Source: Ambrosia x helenae (lineage: Eukaryota; Streptophyta; Magnoliopsida; Asterales; Asteraceae). Taken from it: a stretch of DNA of 64,000 nucleotides. The stretch covers positions 39,753,463-39,817,462 of the forward strand of contig CM061228.1 in NCBI GenBank assembly GCA_030844895.1, written 5' to 3'. Positions within the stretch are counted from its first letter, which is position 1. Each line of letters begins with the position of its first letter. A model generated the notes under the pieces. The model worked only from the letters and a program-made list of their open reading frames with translations. It was not told where the DNA came from and searched no databases. Below are positions 20,301 through 30,375 of the stretch, one piece after another. The translations under genes were made by a program, and so were the position numbers.

Positions 20301-20973
20301 TACTCTACCGTACTGGGCGGTCAGAGATTTATGTAGATTCCCAATGTCAGGTGTAGAAGTGAATGGTTCGCATGTTGGTTGGTGCGCAGATAAGTTGGTT
20401 TGGGAAAGTCGAACAAGATGGAATAGGTTCAAGCCTCAATATCCCCGAAGAAAAGTTCATAGGGATATTGATCCTCAAACCAATATGAAGCGAGTTACTT
20501 TGATCTACAAAGCACCTGAAGTTATGAGAAAGATACCTTTGATGCCTATGCCACAGCATTTCAGTGCTGATTTTATCTTCTGGTATTATGATTGGAGAAA
20601 GGCTGAAGCGGTGATTGTGTTGAGAGATGGAAAAGATAAATACAAGCATGTTCATGTATTTGATCCTATGTGGTTGATTAATTGCACGTTTGAAGACATC
20701 ATCATGCTTTTCTACAATCCGATTTACTATGAACCAAAAGACTTTGCTCAAGCGAGAAAGTATACGCAAGTGGTTGGAGTTTGTTTTGCCTATGACATCA
20801 ATGCAGGAAGCAACTTGGAGGGTAAGCTTGGTAAGACAGTGAAGATAGCGAATGTGTCTAAACCAGTGAAGAGAACATATGAGCCTCCAATGACTACTGA
20901 GCAGAAGAAACAGCTCAGAATCAAGTTGATGAACAAAACAATGGACCAACAGAGAAAACTATCCAATCAATAG
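17344..20973 (+). CDS. E4 third ORF (env-position protein), 1209 aa, intact
   Basis: The start is ATG 17344 (M-A-D-Q-S-E-N); an upstream in-frame GTG is not needed. The N-terminal domain (about residues 40-290) has C-C-A-Y-L-G-D-V, an E-F-L-R-R-S-R-I-V-H-A-L core, T-E-S-D-I-R-E-A-L, and ends near K-F-M-L-Y-P-R-F-L. Then comes a basic, nuclear-signal-rich linker with K-R-K-R and K-K-Q-K-K clusters. A heptad-rich coiled coil (about 540-640) is followed by a Glu/Asp run (about 640-700). The C-terminal domain (about 930-1160) has F-W-Y-Y-D-W, A-V-I-V-L-R-D-G and F-D-P-M-W-L-I-N. I see no signal peptide, no convincing membrane segment and no furin-type site. Sirevirus env-like ORFs occupy this position; the function is unknown. 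The acidic and basic tracts would also suit a nucleic-acid or chromatin-binding protein. Confidence 0.8.
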   Translation: MADQSENVEAPVENVETPAENIVPDPVQQAEASVPSSWQFERSHNCCAYLGDVEKNTEFTGIIEFLRRSRIVHALATPTIIYRDIIEDFYHNAKYDFWDNQTIIKSKIQDMEMFLTESDIREALQIKFEVSEDPRELSWTEQKACFLRMKYKGPITDGSMYKGKLGVQFKYFAHVIIHVFGCVSGGYDVMRRSLSSLMVALTLNKPFNVSGMILDHMLEMLKGMKHKKFMLYPRFLMMIFDHKYPELKKDPTMILGQDHMNVRTLVRMKGYKGVSDSEKPPNRRLFGALARQDYTDPGKNKARHDDSDSDNDDPLVYADSSTKRKRQVVNPGAKGKGKGKIDQGSSKQQAVRHKSTAKKGSGLVDEESVDSEETEIDEQWDSDDENVRTTKRKATMVGESESLNKSIEEAERRKKSVEDESLGVDLAELSVGETVVVNLPRTKKQKTMAKKSSTKELREKELAQLLKGKRVPDAGTSSKLSSPVAKKQKKSKEAEPISADQLNVALDNVLDMFRKPQKGKEVEPSKSKSKRITVDDDVMKQVNRKMDDMMKMIVAQQAEIAKFKQNEEKMLQIVVASKSNQDEINEKVKMLEAKNEKLERKCARNKSKIKLIKADNKELRAENKRLSDLIDDLYNTAPKLKEGEEDEEEEEEKVDYEDSESEKEQDDDEDDDESEKSDDDDDKNDDDDDAEGAGRQKGDEFSSGSDHDGGDDTSRFTYEKRTPKKKDTGESSSKKKGENVDSDESIFWNEKVRSLSDDAKQLYKDMLEKREWTIEFTGCFTEIFQTDDMRYELEYEDPDLEEGELPASVAKEILDGLAQRVGKTFEEFMMDESIPDILEKDIGSHLDDMQTPENNEVEMEDITHEEFPQYFRQTDENEVFPDFTEVPNNSAKQKAQQRSAEFVEKVFGVDKQGPSNQSDDLKSYLRKLREMDENRPKPEAQGNFYRFHNAKFKGRALGWTYLGRLKCIAAKWETGILYFNRFCDLLTLPYWAVRDLCRFPMSGVEVNGSHVGWCADKLVWESRTRWNRFKPQYPRRKVHRDIDPQTNMKRVTLIYKAPEVMRKIPLMPMPQHFSADFIFWYYDWRKAEAVIVLRDGKDKYKHVHVFDPMWLINCTFEDIIMLFYNPIYYEPKDFAQARKYTQVVGVCFAYDINAGSNLEGKLGKTVKIANVSKPVKRTYEPPMTTEQKKQLRIKLMNKTMDQQRKLSNQ

Positions 20974-20986
20974 TCGAGGGGGAGTT
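20974..20986 (+). other. E4 3' polypurine tract
   Basis: The run TCGAGGGGGAGTT directly follows the third-ORF stop and abuts the 3' LTR. It should prime plus-strand synthesis. Confidence 0.85.
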
Positions 20987-21489
20987 TGTTGATGCGTTTT
21001 GCGACTAATGATTGGATAAACATAAATAACATATGTTAAGTTTTTGTTAGAAAGGGGCGAAGGTAGATAAAAGGGGCGAAGGTAGATGCTTAGTGGCGAA
21101 GGTAGACTAGAAGCTGACAAGATGTACATTCGACCATTGGAAGTGGGCGAATGTGGAAAACTTCCACATTCGACCAGTGCAAAGGGGCGAACGTGCAGTA
21201 TCTATAAATAGGTTTTGTGATTTTGAGTATGCAATAGAGTTGTCAGTTGTGTCTGTGTTCAGGTCAGGTTCCAGGATATTTTGTGAAAGTCTGTAATTGA
21301 TCTAGATTAACGTGTGTGTGATTGTAATCGAATATTTGACAAAGTTAATCTATGAAAAAGCTTTGAAAATGATCTTGATTGTGTTTTGATTAGAGTTTTA
21401 TCAGTTTGTTCAGAACTAGGGTTTCCGCACCTGGTTTTGTAACTTGTATGATCATATTATCCTGTTTTAGCTAAAATCTTTCGCTCACA
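20987..21489 (+). repeat. E4 3' LTR (503 bp)
   Basis: It is identical in length to the 5' LTR, with two base differences (CG here where the 5' copy has AA near 6570). It ends GCTCACA and is followed by the target duplication TGCTT. Confidence 0.95.
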
Positions 21490-21494
21490 TGCTT
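21490..21494. repeat. Target-site duplication of E4, right copy (TGCTT)
   Basis: It matches 6365-6369 exactly. Confidence 0.95.
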
Positions 21495-22126
21495 TGAGAT
21501 TAGTGGTTCTGGGTGTTGTTGTGATAACAATGTTTTTGGGTTTTGCAGTGGTTGCAGCAGCTCTTTTTAGAGAAGATGGAGTTTGCCTCACATGTTTTGC
21601 AGTAATTTTTTTTTCCTTTTTGAGGAGCTCACATATTCCTTTTCTTTTTGTTCAACTACCTTCTGTTCTACCAAGCTTTCTGCTTTCGAGCTTTTGTCCT
21701 CTTCTCTTTCTGCTTTGTTTTAGCAATCTTGTCAACAAGGATATTTGAAGATTCGTCAATATTTTTTCCTTTGTCTGGTTTTTGTTGCTGGGCAGTGGTT
21801 TGAACAGAGGACACAGGTGCTTCTTGAGTTTTATGTGCTGCCTTGTTAGCATCAGCACACTTTTCAGTACGAGCATCAGTTTTTTTTTCAGCAGTTTTTT
21901 ATGAAGGTGGATTCCGAAGAGGTTGTAGCTTTAAGAGTCTGTCTCTGACACTCTCCCCCTTTTTGGCATTATCAACTGTGTACTCATCATCATCTTCATC
22001 TCTGAGAATAGTTGTGGGGTTGAACCAGTGGTTTTCAGGAGATGATCATTGATGGCTTTTATGTTTTCCTGAGTATCTATATAACCTGGCATCAACCATG
22101 TTTTGAATCTCCTTCATATATGTTTC

Positions 22127-22834
22127 TTAGGTTATGTCAGCAAGTTTTATGTACGCTATAATGACTAAGCTTACTAACTTCCATAGTTCAACAGAGATGT
22201 CTTGTAGGGAAGTTTGACTTTTGGTGAACCCAACCAGAGTTTCCATCATAGTCTTTACATCAGTGTTTATTTCATTGACTGATGACTCAATCTGGTTTAC
22301 TCTGTCAGTCAATTCTTTGAATTTTAATTCATCACCTAAGTTAATAGGATCATCTGAATTCCTAACTGTAGTGGTAGTTATATCTGGCTCAGTTCTAGGA
22401 GGTGAGTCCATGTGAACGTCATCAGATGCCCTTTTTTCTTGGTACTGGGGACTTCCAACCTTTTCAGAAACTACAGATGCAGCTCCAGTGGTTGTTGCCT
22501 TAAAGGAAGTCTTAAAGATGAAACCATTGTTCATGTGTGAGACATTGGTCACTACATGTGTAGTGGCTGCTTCACTTGAAAAACCTCCAGGAATTACGTG
22601 TAATTCTAGGGGTGTGGCATCCTCTTCTTGTGGGTTAGCTAGTTGATTTTTCTCAGACCCAATTACTATCAGGGGTGAACTCTCAGGAATGGGTGTAGGA
22701 GAGGGACGAGTTGTTGCCTGAGTTTTATCAATAGCATCAAACAATGTGTCAAGTGAAGATGGAATGGGGGATCTTGATGGTGAGATGTGTGGTGTGTACA
22801 AACAGTGAGCCCTGGGAGATGGGCTTTGGAGCAT
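22127..22834 (-). pseudogene. E3 third-ORF middle region
   Basis: The open frame holds a low-complexity P/S/T segment with repeated S-P-S-P and P-I-P-E-S-S-P, a short coiled-coil segment near the C-terminus and no known domain. It lies between the E3 C-terminal remnant (left of E4) and the E5 insertion. It is a fragment of the same kind of third ORF as in E1; the homology is weak and inferred from position and composition. Confidence 0.5.
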
Positions 22835-22996
22835 ATGCTCAACTGAGTCAAATGTTCCACGTTGTGGTTCCCTTTGGTTTACAACAGGTTCCTTTTGAGA
22901 GGACTCCTAAGGAGTTTGTCTAGGTGGAGATTTTCCAACTTGTTGAGAGGAAGTATCAACTATGGTTCTTTGCTGTGTTTGTTTTACAATAGTGGT

Positions 22997-23480
22997 ATTG
23001 TAGGATCGTTTATGACAATGAAACAATAATATCACACGAGTTGTTATGAATCAGATGCGAAAACCCTAATTCACATGCAAAATGATATAAATCGTAATCA
23101 GAACACGTTAAAGTTCATTTTCAAATCGTTTTCCATTAATATTAATCAAAGATAATCGTTACAATATGATATTAATGAAAACTAAGACTTCCAGAACCTT
23201 CCTACAAAACATACACAAACACACTCTCAAATGACCAACTACTAAGAACTAAAAACGATATATAGAAGATCTGGTTCGACCCTGCACAAGGTCGAATGAG
23301 TCCATTTGACCCTTCGATATCCCGAACCAATCCATAAATATTAAGTAAAACTTCATTCGACCATGCTGAAATCCATTTGACCCCATGATGTATCGAATGA
23401 ACTAGCAAAATTTCCAGAACTTGAAATCTACACCATTATGAAGTGAATCCGAAAGCGTTAGACACAAATATGTATGTACA
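22997..23480 (-). repeat. E5 3' LTR (484 bp)
   Basis: On the minus strand it starts TGTACATACA (23480), right after the polypurine run AAGGGGGAGTT, and ends CGATCCTACA (22997), much like the E6 LTR end. U3 has a perfect TTCGACC/GGTCGAA inverted repeat with an 8-nt loop near 23276-23297 and further TTCGACC motifs. The left flank is ggtat; no matching right-hand duplication was found. Confidence 0.75.
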
Positions 23481-25262
23481 AACTCCCCCTTGTCTGTTGC
23501 TCGGATTCTTTTGTCGATTTCTTCTTTAACAAAATCTTCACTTTCTTCTTCATGGTCGTACCTTCAACATTAGATGGTCCTTTCTTCGTTTCGGATCTTA
23601 GCTTCATCGTTTTACTCAACATTTTCTTGTAGTCACATCTAGCATACACTTCCCATGCAAAATAGAATATTGCAACTTTCTTAAAACCTCAAAACTTACT
23701 CCAAATCAGGCACATCAAAATGAATCTGATTATAATACAACGTGTCGATGTCATCCTTCGAACAGTTTATCAACCACATTGGATCGAACATGCGTATTTT
23801 CTTAAACATCAACTAAGGATTCTTGTCATGCAACACTATCACTGTTTCACCAGTTCTCCAATCGTAGTACCAAAATGCGAAGTCTTTGCTAAAATTCTGT
23901 TGTATCGGCATAAAAGGAATTTTCTTCAAGCATGTCGGTCGTTTATACTTCAGAGTCACATACGGTAAATTGTTCTTCGTATCAATTTCTTTCTACCACT
24001 TTGTCTTAGATGATTCTCTCTTCTACATATGCATAATTCGTCCATGCTTGTTTGAAATAGGAGCAACCGGAGAACCTAGAAAATCTATATCATCTACTAT
24101 AAACTCTTCATTCTCTTCAACATAATCTCTGCTTAACTGTTCTTCAACTATCTTATCAATCGGATTAGGAATACTAGAAACACAAGCGGCCTTGGGATTC
24201 ATATCCTTTACTGTTTCATCATCAGAATTCCAAATCTCCTCAATCTCTGTTTCTTCTAAATCTTCATCAATCAGTAACGTCTTAGTTTTACCCTTCTTTT
24301 TAGCTTTAAACTCATCCACTTTCTCTTCACCCTTTTTCTTTGACTTCACTCTTTTGTTAATCACTTGTCTTTTTGCCTTCTCTCCTTTCTTTACCAGAAT
24401 CAATGGAGATTTAGAATCAGAATCACTGTTTCATTCCTAACATTGTCTTTATCAGGAGCAACATAACCTTGATTGATCAAATGTCCAAACAAACTCCTGT
24501 TTGGTGGCTTCTCATTTTCTGCTTTTCCCTTATACGTCCTCATTCTGTTCAACGTCATCTCATTCATATGTTCTTGATTCACAATCTTCAATGTATCTCT
24601 CACCAAAGTAGGATACTTCTCATCAAAAAATCCTTTGTAAAAACCTCGGGTACATCAGGAAATTGTCTATCTTTGTTCCATCAAAAACCTCCTTCATATG
24701 ATGAAAATAGCATTCCCGACACATTGTAATCTTTTTTAAGTATTAAGGCAACTGCAAGTGAACTAAGCATATCTCTTAGAACATCAGATCCTCCTCGAAA
24801 GAGATCAAATACATGCAGAAGAACAGGTAAGAGATACTTGAACGGCGGGGAGACATTTGTCTTGTTCAGCTGACATTCTGTAATCGGTGCAATGTTCTTC
24901 ATTCTCATGAAACATCCTCTCTGTACCGCCCATGGTAACTTGATAGGATCCTTCTCTTTATCAGTCAACTGTAAAACTCTCCTGAAATCAGCTTCTCTCA
25001 CAAGTATATCCAAACCTTGTATCTTTCTGTGTATCACCGATTTGCCTTCCCAAAATATTAAGGTTGAATTCTTCCAAAACTCCTCTGGGTGATTTTTATA
25101 AATGACATGTGGTTGGGAAATCGCATAAACTATTCTGCATCTCTTCAAAAATTCAACAATTCCTCTGAATTCATCATATTTGTCATCTACATCACCAATG
25201 TATGCACAACAGTTATCTTTTGGTTCAAATCTGAGCTCTTTTGGTGTTTTTGGTTCTTCCAT
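23481..25262 (-). pseudogene. E5 third ORF, shortened and broken
   Basis: ATG at 25262 (M-E-E-P-K-T-P). The N-terminal domain is intact to about 24690 (C-C-A-Y-I-G-D-V, F-L-K-R-C-R-I-V-Y-A-I, L-P-V-L-L-H-V-F). The L-F-G-H-L and basic-linker region is in another frame at 24023-24606. The C-terminal domain follows at about 23700-23900 (F-W-Y-Y-D-W, F-D-P-M-W-L-I-N). Compared with E4, the coiled coil, acidic tract and linker (roughly 600 residues) are missing. Several frameshifts make it a dead copy. A splice-acceptor-like TATGCACAG ends 5 nt before the ATG. Confidence 0.75.
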
Positions 25263-28200
25263 TTTATCTGTGCATACACAAATACACAAAACACATTAGT
25301 TAGGATTCAAAAATCAAAATTTTGTCAAATTTGTCACTTGGTTCGACCTTTCGAAGGTCCGAACCAGTTTCAAAAAGTTTGAATGAATCACAAAATGGTC
25401 CATTAGACCTAAATAAACTTCATTCGACCCTTTATCAGGTTTGAATGAAACTGTTTATGATTCAAAAACTCAATTCTTCAATTTAGCCAATTTTAAACTC
25501 TAATTTTGATTGTGTTATGTTCTAATATGATCGACTAAGCCTAATTAACTATCAATTTTAATTATTAACCACTAATCGATCGTTTTCTACTAAAACTAGG
25601 GTTTTAGAATCAATTTCAATAAACACTTGTTGTTAATCCCAGTTTTTGTTTTATTCTCCCCCTAAAATGATCGACTAGTTTTTGTGGATCATCAAAACAT
25701 GTTCGACATTAGTCCAATTCGTCCAATCAAACACATTTGGGGTTCAGAGCCAAAAGTCCCCTTTTCCAGTCGATTTAATGGATGAAATCCTGCAAAAGTT
25801 GAAGATTGTTATACCTTATAGTCATAGGAACACAATGATGTAATATCAAATGAATGGGCAAAAAGTAGGGTTAGAGAGAATGAATGATTCAGTAACAGTG
25901 CTTTAAAATGAAATGAGGTTCGAATGAGCAGTTTGGGTATTTATAGTAAAATTTGTTCGACGTTTTCAGGGTTCAAATGAGCACAATAATTTTTGGTTTG
26001 GGTCTAATAAAAGGCTGAATCAAAATCCTTAGGTTCGAATGAGAAATTTATCAATCCCAAGCTCATTCGACCTAAATAAAGGCACAGATCAACTTTCAAA
26101 AATCTCATTCGACCTATGGAAAGGGCGAATGGGAAAGTTGTAAAATGGATTTTTACCAAAATATACAATTCGATCCACGTCGTGACAATTTCAAACCTTT
26201 AAACATTCAATCTATTAAAAATCTGGTTTTAATGATACAAAACTCAGATTGGCTCGTCAAACTTCAAAAAATGATCGTATTCTAACAGCGATTATCTAAA
26301 ATAATGCAGAAATGTAAAAATCTTTTGGATTTTTTTTAATATTTATGTTAAAACACACCAAAAATCTTTTTGAGTTTTTGATGTTGTGGGGTTTTAACAA
26401 AACTTAAACTTCTTTTCCTTAAAAATGGCTAAATCCCAAAGGAGATGCCGAGAGTTTTGAAAAGGTAATTATGTTAGAAAATGGTGGTACGATTTCAAGT
26501 TTTAAATTTATAAAAATGATATTTGCTCAATGTTGTAGACCCCACACAATAGGTAAGCGTACCTATCGTGAGTAGAATAGAGATAAGCAAGTACCGAGTA
26601 TCGAACCCAAGGACACGATTACCCCTACTCAGCCTTAAGTTTCTTTTAATAAGAGAAAAGATAGTAAAGAGAGAGAGAGAGAGAAAGAGAGAGAGCGAGA
26701 ACGAGAATAACCGACTTAGAAATCAATATTTAAAAAGAAGTGTTGCTTGAGGATCCGACTAACTTTGGTACTAATTAATAGTAGTTATTTATTTGAGTGG
26801 TGCATTCGAGTTGCGCACTTATGCTTAAATTAGAGTTGCACGAGGCATGCTCTAGAGGTGATTGTTTTCGCATAACTAGTTTATGTTCTTATTTTAATTG
26901 AGGGTCTCTAGACCTGGTAAGCTCACCTCTCAACAATGAATGGAGAATCACCCGTGACTGTATTGATCCAACCCCGAAGTATCCACCTCCCAATGTTGCA
27001 ATAAAGACATTTAACTACTTTAATCTTTTATGAATAACTTGCCAGCGTCCGAAGCATGGCCGAACATGCTACCACTTGATATCATAGAGGATTCGTGTAT
27101 AAAGCATCGTATATACGAGTAAGAAATAATTAGTAAAGATTGTAATGAAAACAGATAACAAATCACCGAGCAATTTCCATAACTTTACTCGTGTATTAGA
27201 TCAAAACCTAGACCTAATACAGAGACTCTCTCAAACTGGGGATAAGCTTGGAATATCTTGGAATATCTTCTCTTATCACTTCTTTTACAACTTCTGACTG
27301 GTTTCTGTTATTCTGGTGATCTTGATGTACAGGTTTGGGTCTTGTTGAATCTACAGACTTTGTCGATGAATCTTGAACAATGCACATGTTGTGTTTGATT
27401 CTGCAGAAAAATTTTTACTAAAAATTGCACAAACTACAACCGGCATTAGACACAACAAAAATCACAGAAGTAATCTTTACATCCAATTTGACCCTCAATA
27501 TTTCTCCCCCAGAACTATTAAACATTTTCAATATGCACCAGAAACTTGAAAATTTGCAATTTGATTTCCCTCTTAGAATTCTTGAGCATCTGAGCTATTT
27601 ACATTAAGTATCCCAACATCGGTTATTAAAAATTAAGATAGAAATGTAAAACTTTTGGATTTTCTGAAGTTTATGCTAAAACACACCAAAAATCTTTTTG
27701 AATTTTCAACTAGATTTGCATAAACGTAAACTAAACATATTTTTGTGAATTTTCCTGAAAGAGGATCGTATCAGTATTGGAACAGTCATTCAAAACTCTG
27801 TTTGACCAATTTTATGTTTTTGACATTGAGCATCCCACAACCATTACCAGTATGTTTGTCCACATAAACCCAAAATCACCATTCATTGTTCAGCACTTTA
27901 GATACATTAAGGTAATATTAGATACTAAAAAAAACTATGGTCCTCGCACACGTGATACATTCCCGTATCAAGAATTGCGCAAAGCTTCATCGTAACGCGT
28001 GATTATATTGTAGTTATTTGTAAGTTACAAGGTATGAGGCACAACGGTGACAGGTCAGTAAATTAAAGCTTCAAAGGGACTTATGCACTCAACCAGGGTG
28101 AGGACTAATATCATACATGATTTTCATCATAGTATTGATACGATGCATTAGATAATCTTTGATTATCATCACACATATTAAGTTCCTCATTCGCTAACTT

Positions 28201-28640
28201 AAGGATTTGTCGTTAATGATCTTTATTAAGATACCCTGACTGAATCTAGGTTTGTAAATCAATACAGCAGAAGATCAGTTAGGTCATCTCCAGATAACTA
28301 TCAATATAACGACCCGAAACCTCTGATTTTGGCAATCTATCAAACAAAATTTCGGTACTAAGACCATATGCCAACGAGACGTTAATCCACATGATTATTA
28401 GTTATTATTTTTAAGTTTATATCACCATGCTTAACTTTAAACTTTGATTTCAAGCCTACCAATATATAATTGTAGAGGCTACTCAATGTTTATTAATTCA
28501 TTTTGTTTTCAGAGTAGTCTGACAATCCACTTATGTACAATCATCTCCTCTTTTTCTCCAAGAAAACTCATTTTTGATTTTCTAATTTTTAATTTTGATT
28601 TTTCTAAAAAAAAATTCTCCCCCTAAAAATCTAAAACTAA
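25263..28640 (-). other. E5 pre-third-ORF spacer
   Basis: Non-coding. Near the ORF it carries TTCGACC-type motifs (25340-25450 and 25920-26140) and a polypurine-like tract (25653-25667). Farther upstream, 27980-28400 matches the conserved post-pol block of E4 and E6, and another polypurine-like tract lies at 28615-28629. A stretch of about 120 bp around TGTTAAAACACACC (26275-26395) is repeated in diverged form at 27615-27715, bracketing foreign sequence. Confidence 0.6.
26400..27610. other. Unidentified 1.2-kb block inside E5 spacer
   Basis: This sequence has no counterpart in the E4 or E6 spacers. It begins around tgttgtagacccc (26533) and includes a GA-rich run (26668-26705) and cgaacccaaggacacg-type sequence. 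No long ORF, no LTR pair and no clear target duplication are visible. It may be a remnant of another element; I cannot name it. Confidence 0.4.
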
Positions 28641-28849
28641 GCATATTTTTGGATTTTTAAACTTTATGAAGAAAAACAAAATAAGATGATATCCGATGAG
28701 GTTTACTCATTGTTCTTAAAAAAAAACATTTTCCACTCAGATTACTTTACTCACTAAGATCTTTCAGTTAGAAAAACCATTGACAAAGATAAAAGAGTTT
28801 AGAATAAACCGTATTGTCGCATCTGTTGTTAAACTCCAAAACCTGATAG

Positions 28850-29130
28850 CAATTGCATGAGATTGCAACGTTTTCCGGCTTCAGAGGTAGGAAACAAACG
28901 AGAAACACTCTCCTCTTTGTTGAATTCACTCTTTCCTTTTTCAATCTAACTTTTTCAACCTTTCCCACTCCAATAAATAGCAAAAACTTAATCTCCTCGA
29001 GATGTAGTAAAACAAAGTGTACGAGGAAAATCAAGCCTATTGTTGTATACAGATGCTCCACTATCAACTATCAAAGGATAGCTCATAGGTCTGTCTGGAA
29101 CAACCTGCACACTTCATAAACAATTAGTAG
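28850..29130 (-). pseudogene. E5 protease fragment
   Basis: On the minus strand near 29060 the codons for I-V-D-S-G-A-S are readable, the Copia protease active site, followed by about 60 degenerate residues. Within about 200 bp the sequence then becomes post-pol spacer, so integrase, RT and RNase H have been deleted. Frame breaks are frequent. Confidence 0.55.
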
Positions 29131-29331
29131 GAGAGGGGAACCCATCCCTTCACAGTGATATGTCGTCCAAGGTCATCAATCCTCGGAATATCAATCCATT
29201 CACCTTTTGAAAAATCAATTGGTTTCTCAATGGATTGACTTGAAGTAGAAACGGTTGCGGATTGAGAAAGTGATTTGGGTTTCCAAACAAGTTCAGGTTT
29301 TATTTTAGATTTCTTTTTCTTTGATTTTGTT

Positions 29332-29845
29332 TTAAACCTGCTTCTGAACTATGTTTGTAACCTTCTCAGACTTAACTAATAAAGGCCCAGGTTTAGAGTT
29401 ATTCTTAGGCTTAGCCATAGAACTCCCCCTTACCTTAGCAACCCATTTACTATCTCCATTTTTGTTCAAGGAAATTTTGTTTCGACTGACATACACAACA
29501 GACTGCGTCCCCTTTTTGTTTGTTAACATGTTTTGGGGATACAGGCTTTTAGGCATTGCCTGAATGTATAGCAGCTTTCACTTCTTTCCTTTTTCCATTT
29601 AACATACGGACATGCAGCAACTAAATGCCCATGCTCTCCGCAGTTAAAAAAGGACCTATGTTCTTCAAACTCAAAAACACTACCTTCATCCCAATACCAA
29701 TATGGACATTGAGCAGACAAATGTCTTACTTCCCCACGTTCAAAACAACTTCTCCATTCAACAAACTCAGGAGAATATTGTGATAAATTGTTTCCACAAT
29801 AACCATTAAATCGAGAGGTACTTGAATAATCATAAAAGTCATATG
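29332..29845 (-). pseudogene. E5 gag C-terminal part with tandem zinc knuckles
   Basis: The minus-strand frame shows C-F-E-R-G-E-V-R-H-L-S-A-Q-C (second Cys replaced by Arg) and, 37 residues later, F-F-N-C-G-E-H-G-H-L-V-A-A-C (first Cys replaced by Phe). Both resemble the second knuckle of E4 gag (G-H-L-L-A-Q-C-P-Y). It looks like a duplicated knuckle in which each copy has lost one ligand. The frame is cut at 29845 by E6 and resumes at 59668. Confidence 0.7.
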
Positions 29846-29850
29846 ATCTT
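29846..29850. repeat. Target-site duplication of E6, left copy (ATCTT)
   Basis: It matches 59663-59667 exactly, on the far side of the 29.8-kb E6 with its nested contents. Confidence 0.95.
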
Positions 29851-30362
29851 TGTAGGAGGATCGATTTGTCAAAAACAATTAGTTTGATCAAACAAGTTTA
29901 CCAATTCAGGTGCGGAATCCCTGAATCAGTTACGAAATGATAATAATATTAACAAAACACACAAATCACCATTAACATTCCTATTCATTCGTAAACATAC
30001 TTGATAAACTTTACAAAACCTTGTTTATAATGATATAATCATAATTCAGACTCAAACAAAACTCTAGGGAGAAAACCAGATCGAAGAAGGGAAAAAATGA
30101 CCAAAAACTTGAAAATGAAAAACAAAATATATATAGACCTTCACATTCCCCCCTACGTAAGTTCGAATGTGCAGGTTCGCCCCTTTGTTTGGGCGAATCA
30201 ACACAAATCCCTACAAAACTCTTCCTTCGACCTGTAAGTTCTTCCTTCGACCAAACTTAGTCACCTTCGACCCTTCTGAGTTCCACATTCGCCCTTACGA
30301 TTTCAGCAAAACAGAATTGAATGCTCAATCCAATAGCACTAGTCGCAAAACTTGTATCAACA
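29851..30362 (-). repeat. E6 3' LTR (512 bp)
   Basis: On the minus strand it runs from TGTTGATACAAG (30362) to GATCCTCCTACA (29851). U3 has inverted pairs of the TTCG[AC]CC motif, including TTCGCCC-ctttgttt-GGGCGAA at about 30175-30197. A TATA-like ctatatata lies on the minus strand near 30130. The polypurine tract GTCGAGGGGGAGTT precedes it. Confidence 0.9.
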
Positions 30363-30375
30363 AACTCCCCCTCGA

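Larger units (their letters stand above)
6370..21489 (+). mobile_element. E4, complete Sirevirus-like Copia retrotransposon (15.1 kb)
   Basis: Two 503-bp LTRs (6370-6872, 20987-21489) differ at two neighbouring bases only and are flanked by TGCTT on both sides. Inside, in order, lie an initiator-Met primer site, a 0.6-kb leader, gag with two CCHC knuckles, PR-INT-RT-RNase H, a 2.4-kb non-coding spacer, a 1209-residue third ORF and a polypurine tract. Lesions are few: two gag frameshifts and one amber codon in RNase H. At a typical plant LTR rate (about 1.3e-8 per site per year, an assumption) two differences mean an insertion of the order of 0.15 million years ago. Confidence 0.95.
21490..22996 (-). 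mobile_element. E3 right part: third-ORF remnant
   Basis: This is the continuation of E3 across the E4 insertion. The longest open stretch on the minus strand (22127-22834, 235 residues) is Pro/Ser/Thr-rich and then helical (E-L-K-F-K-E-L-T-D-R-V-N-Q-I-E-S-S-V), as in the middle of env-like ORFs. The rest (21495-22126) has stops in all frames. E5 starts at 22997. I do not find the remaining 5' part of E3 in the window. Confidence 0.55.
22997..29850 (-). mobile_element. E5, pol-less Copia element, 3' portion
   Basis: Reading on the minus strand from 29845: zinc-knuckle part of gag, start of protease, then directly the post-pol spacer (integrase, RT and RNase H are missing), third ORF, polypurine tract and 3' LTR. 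The 5' portion of gag, with leader and primer site, lies beyond E6 at 59663-61380. The last five bases, ATCTT (29846-29850), are the E6 target duplication. It is related to E4 and E6 but more diverged, and contains an unidentified 1.2-kb block at about 26400-27600. Confidence 0.7.
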
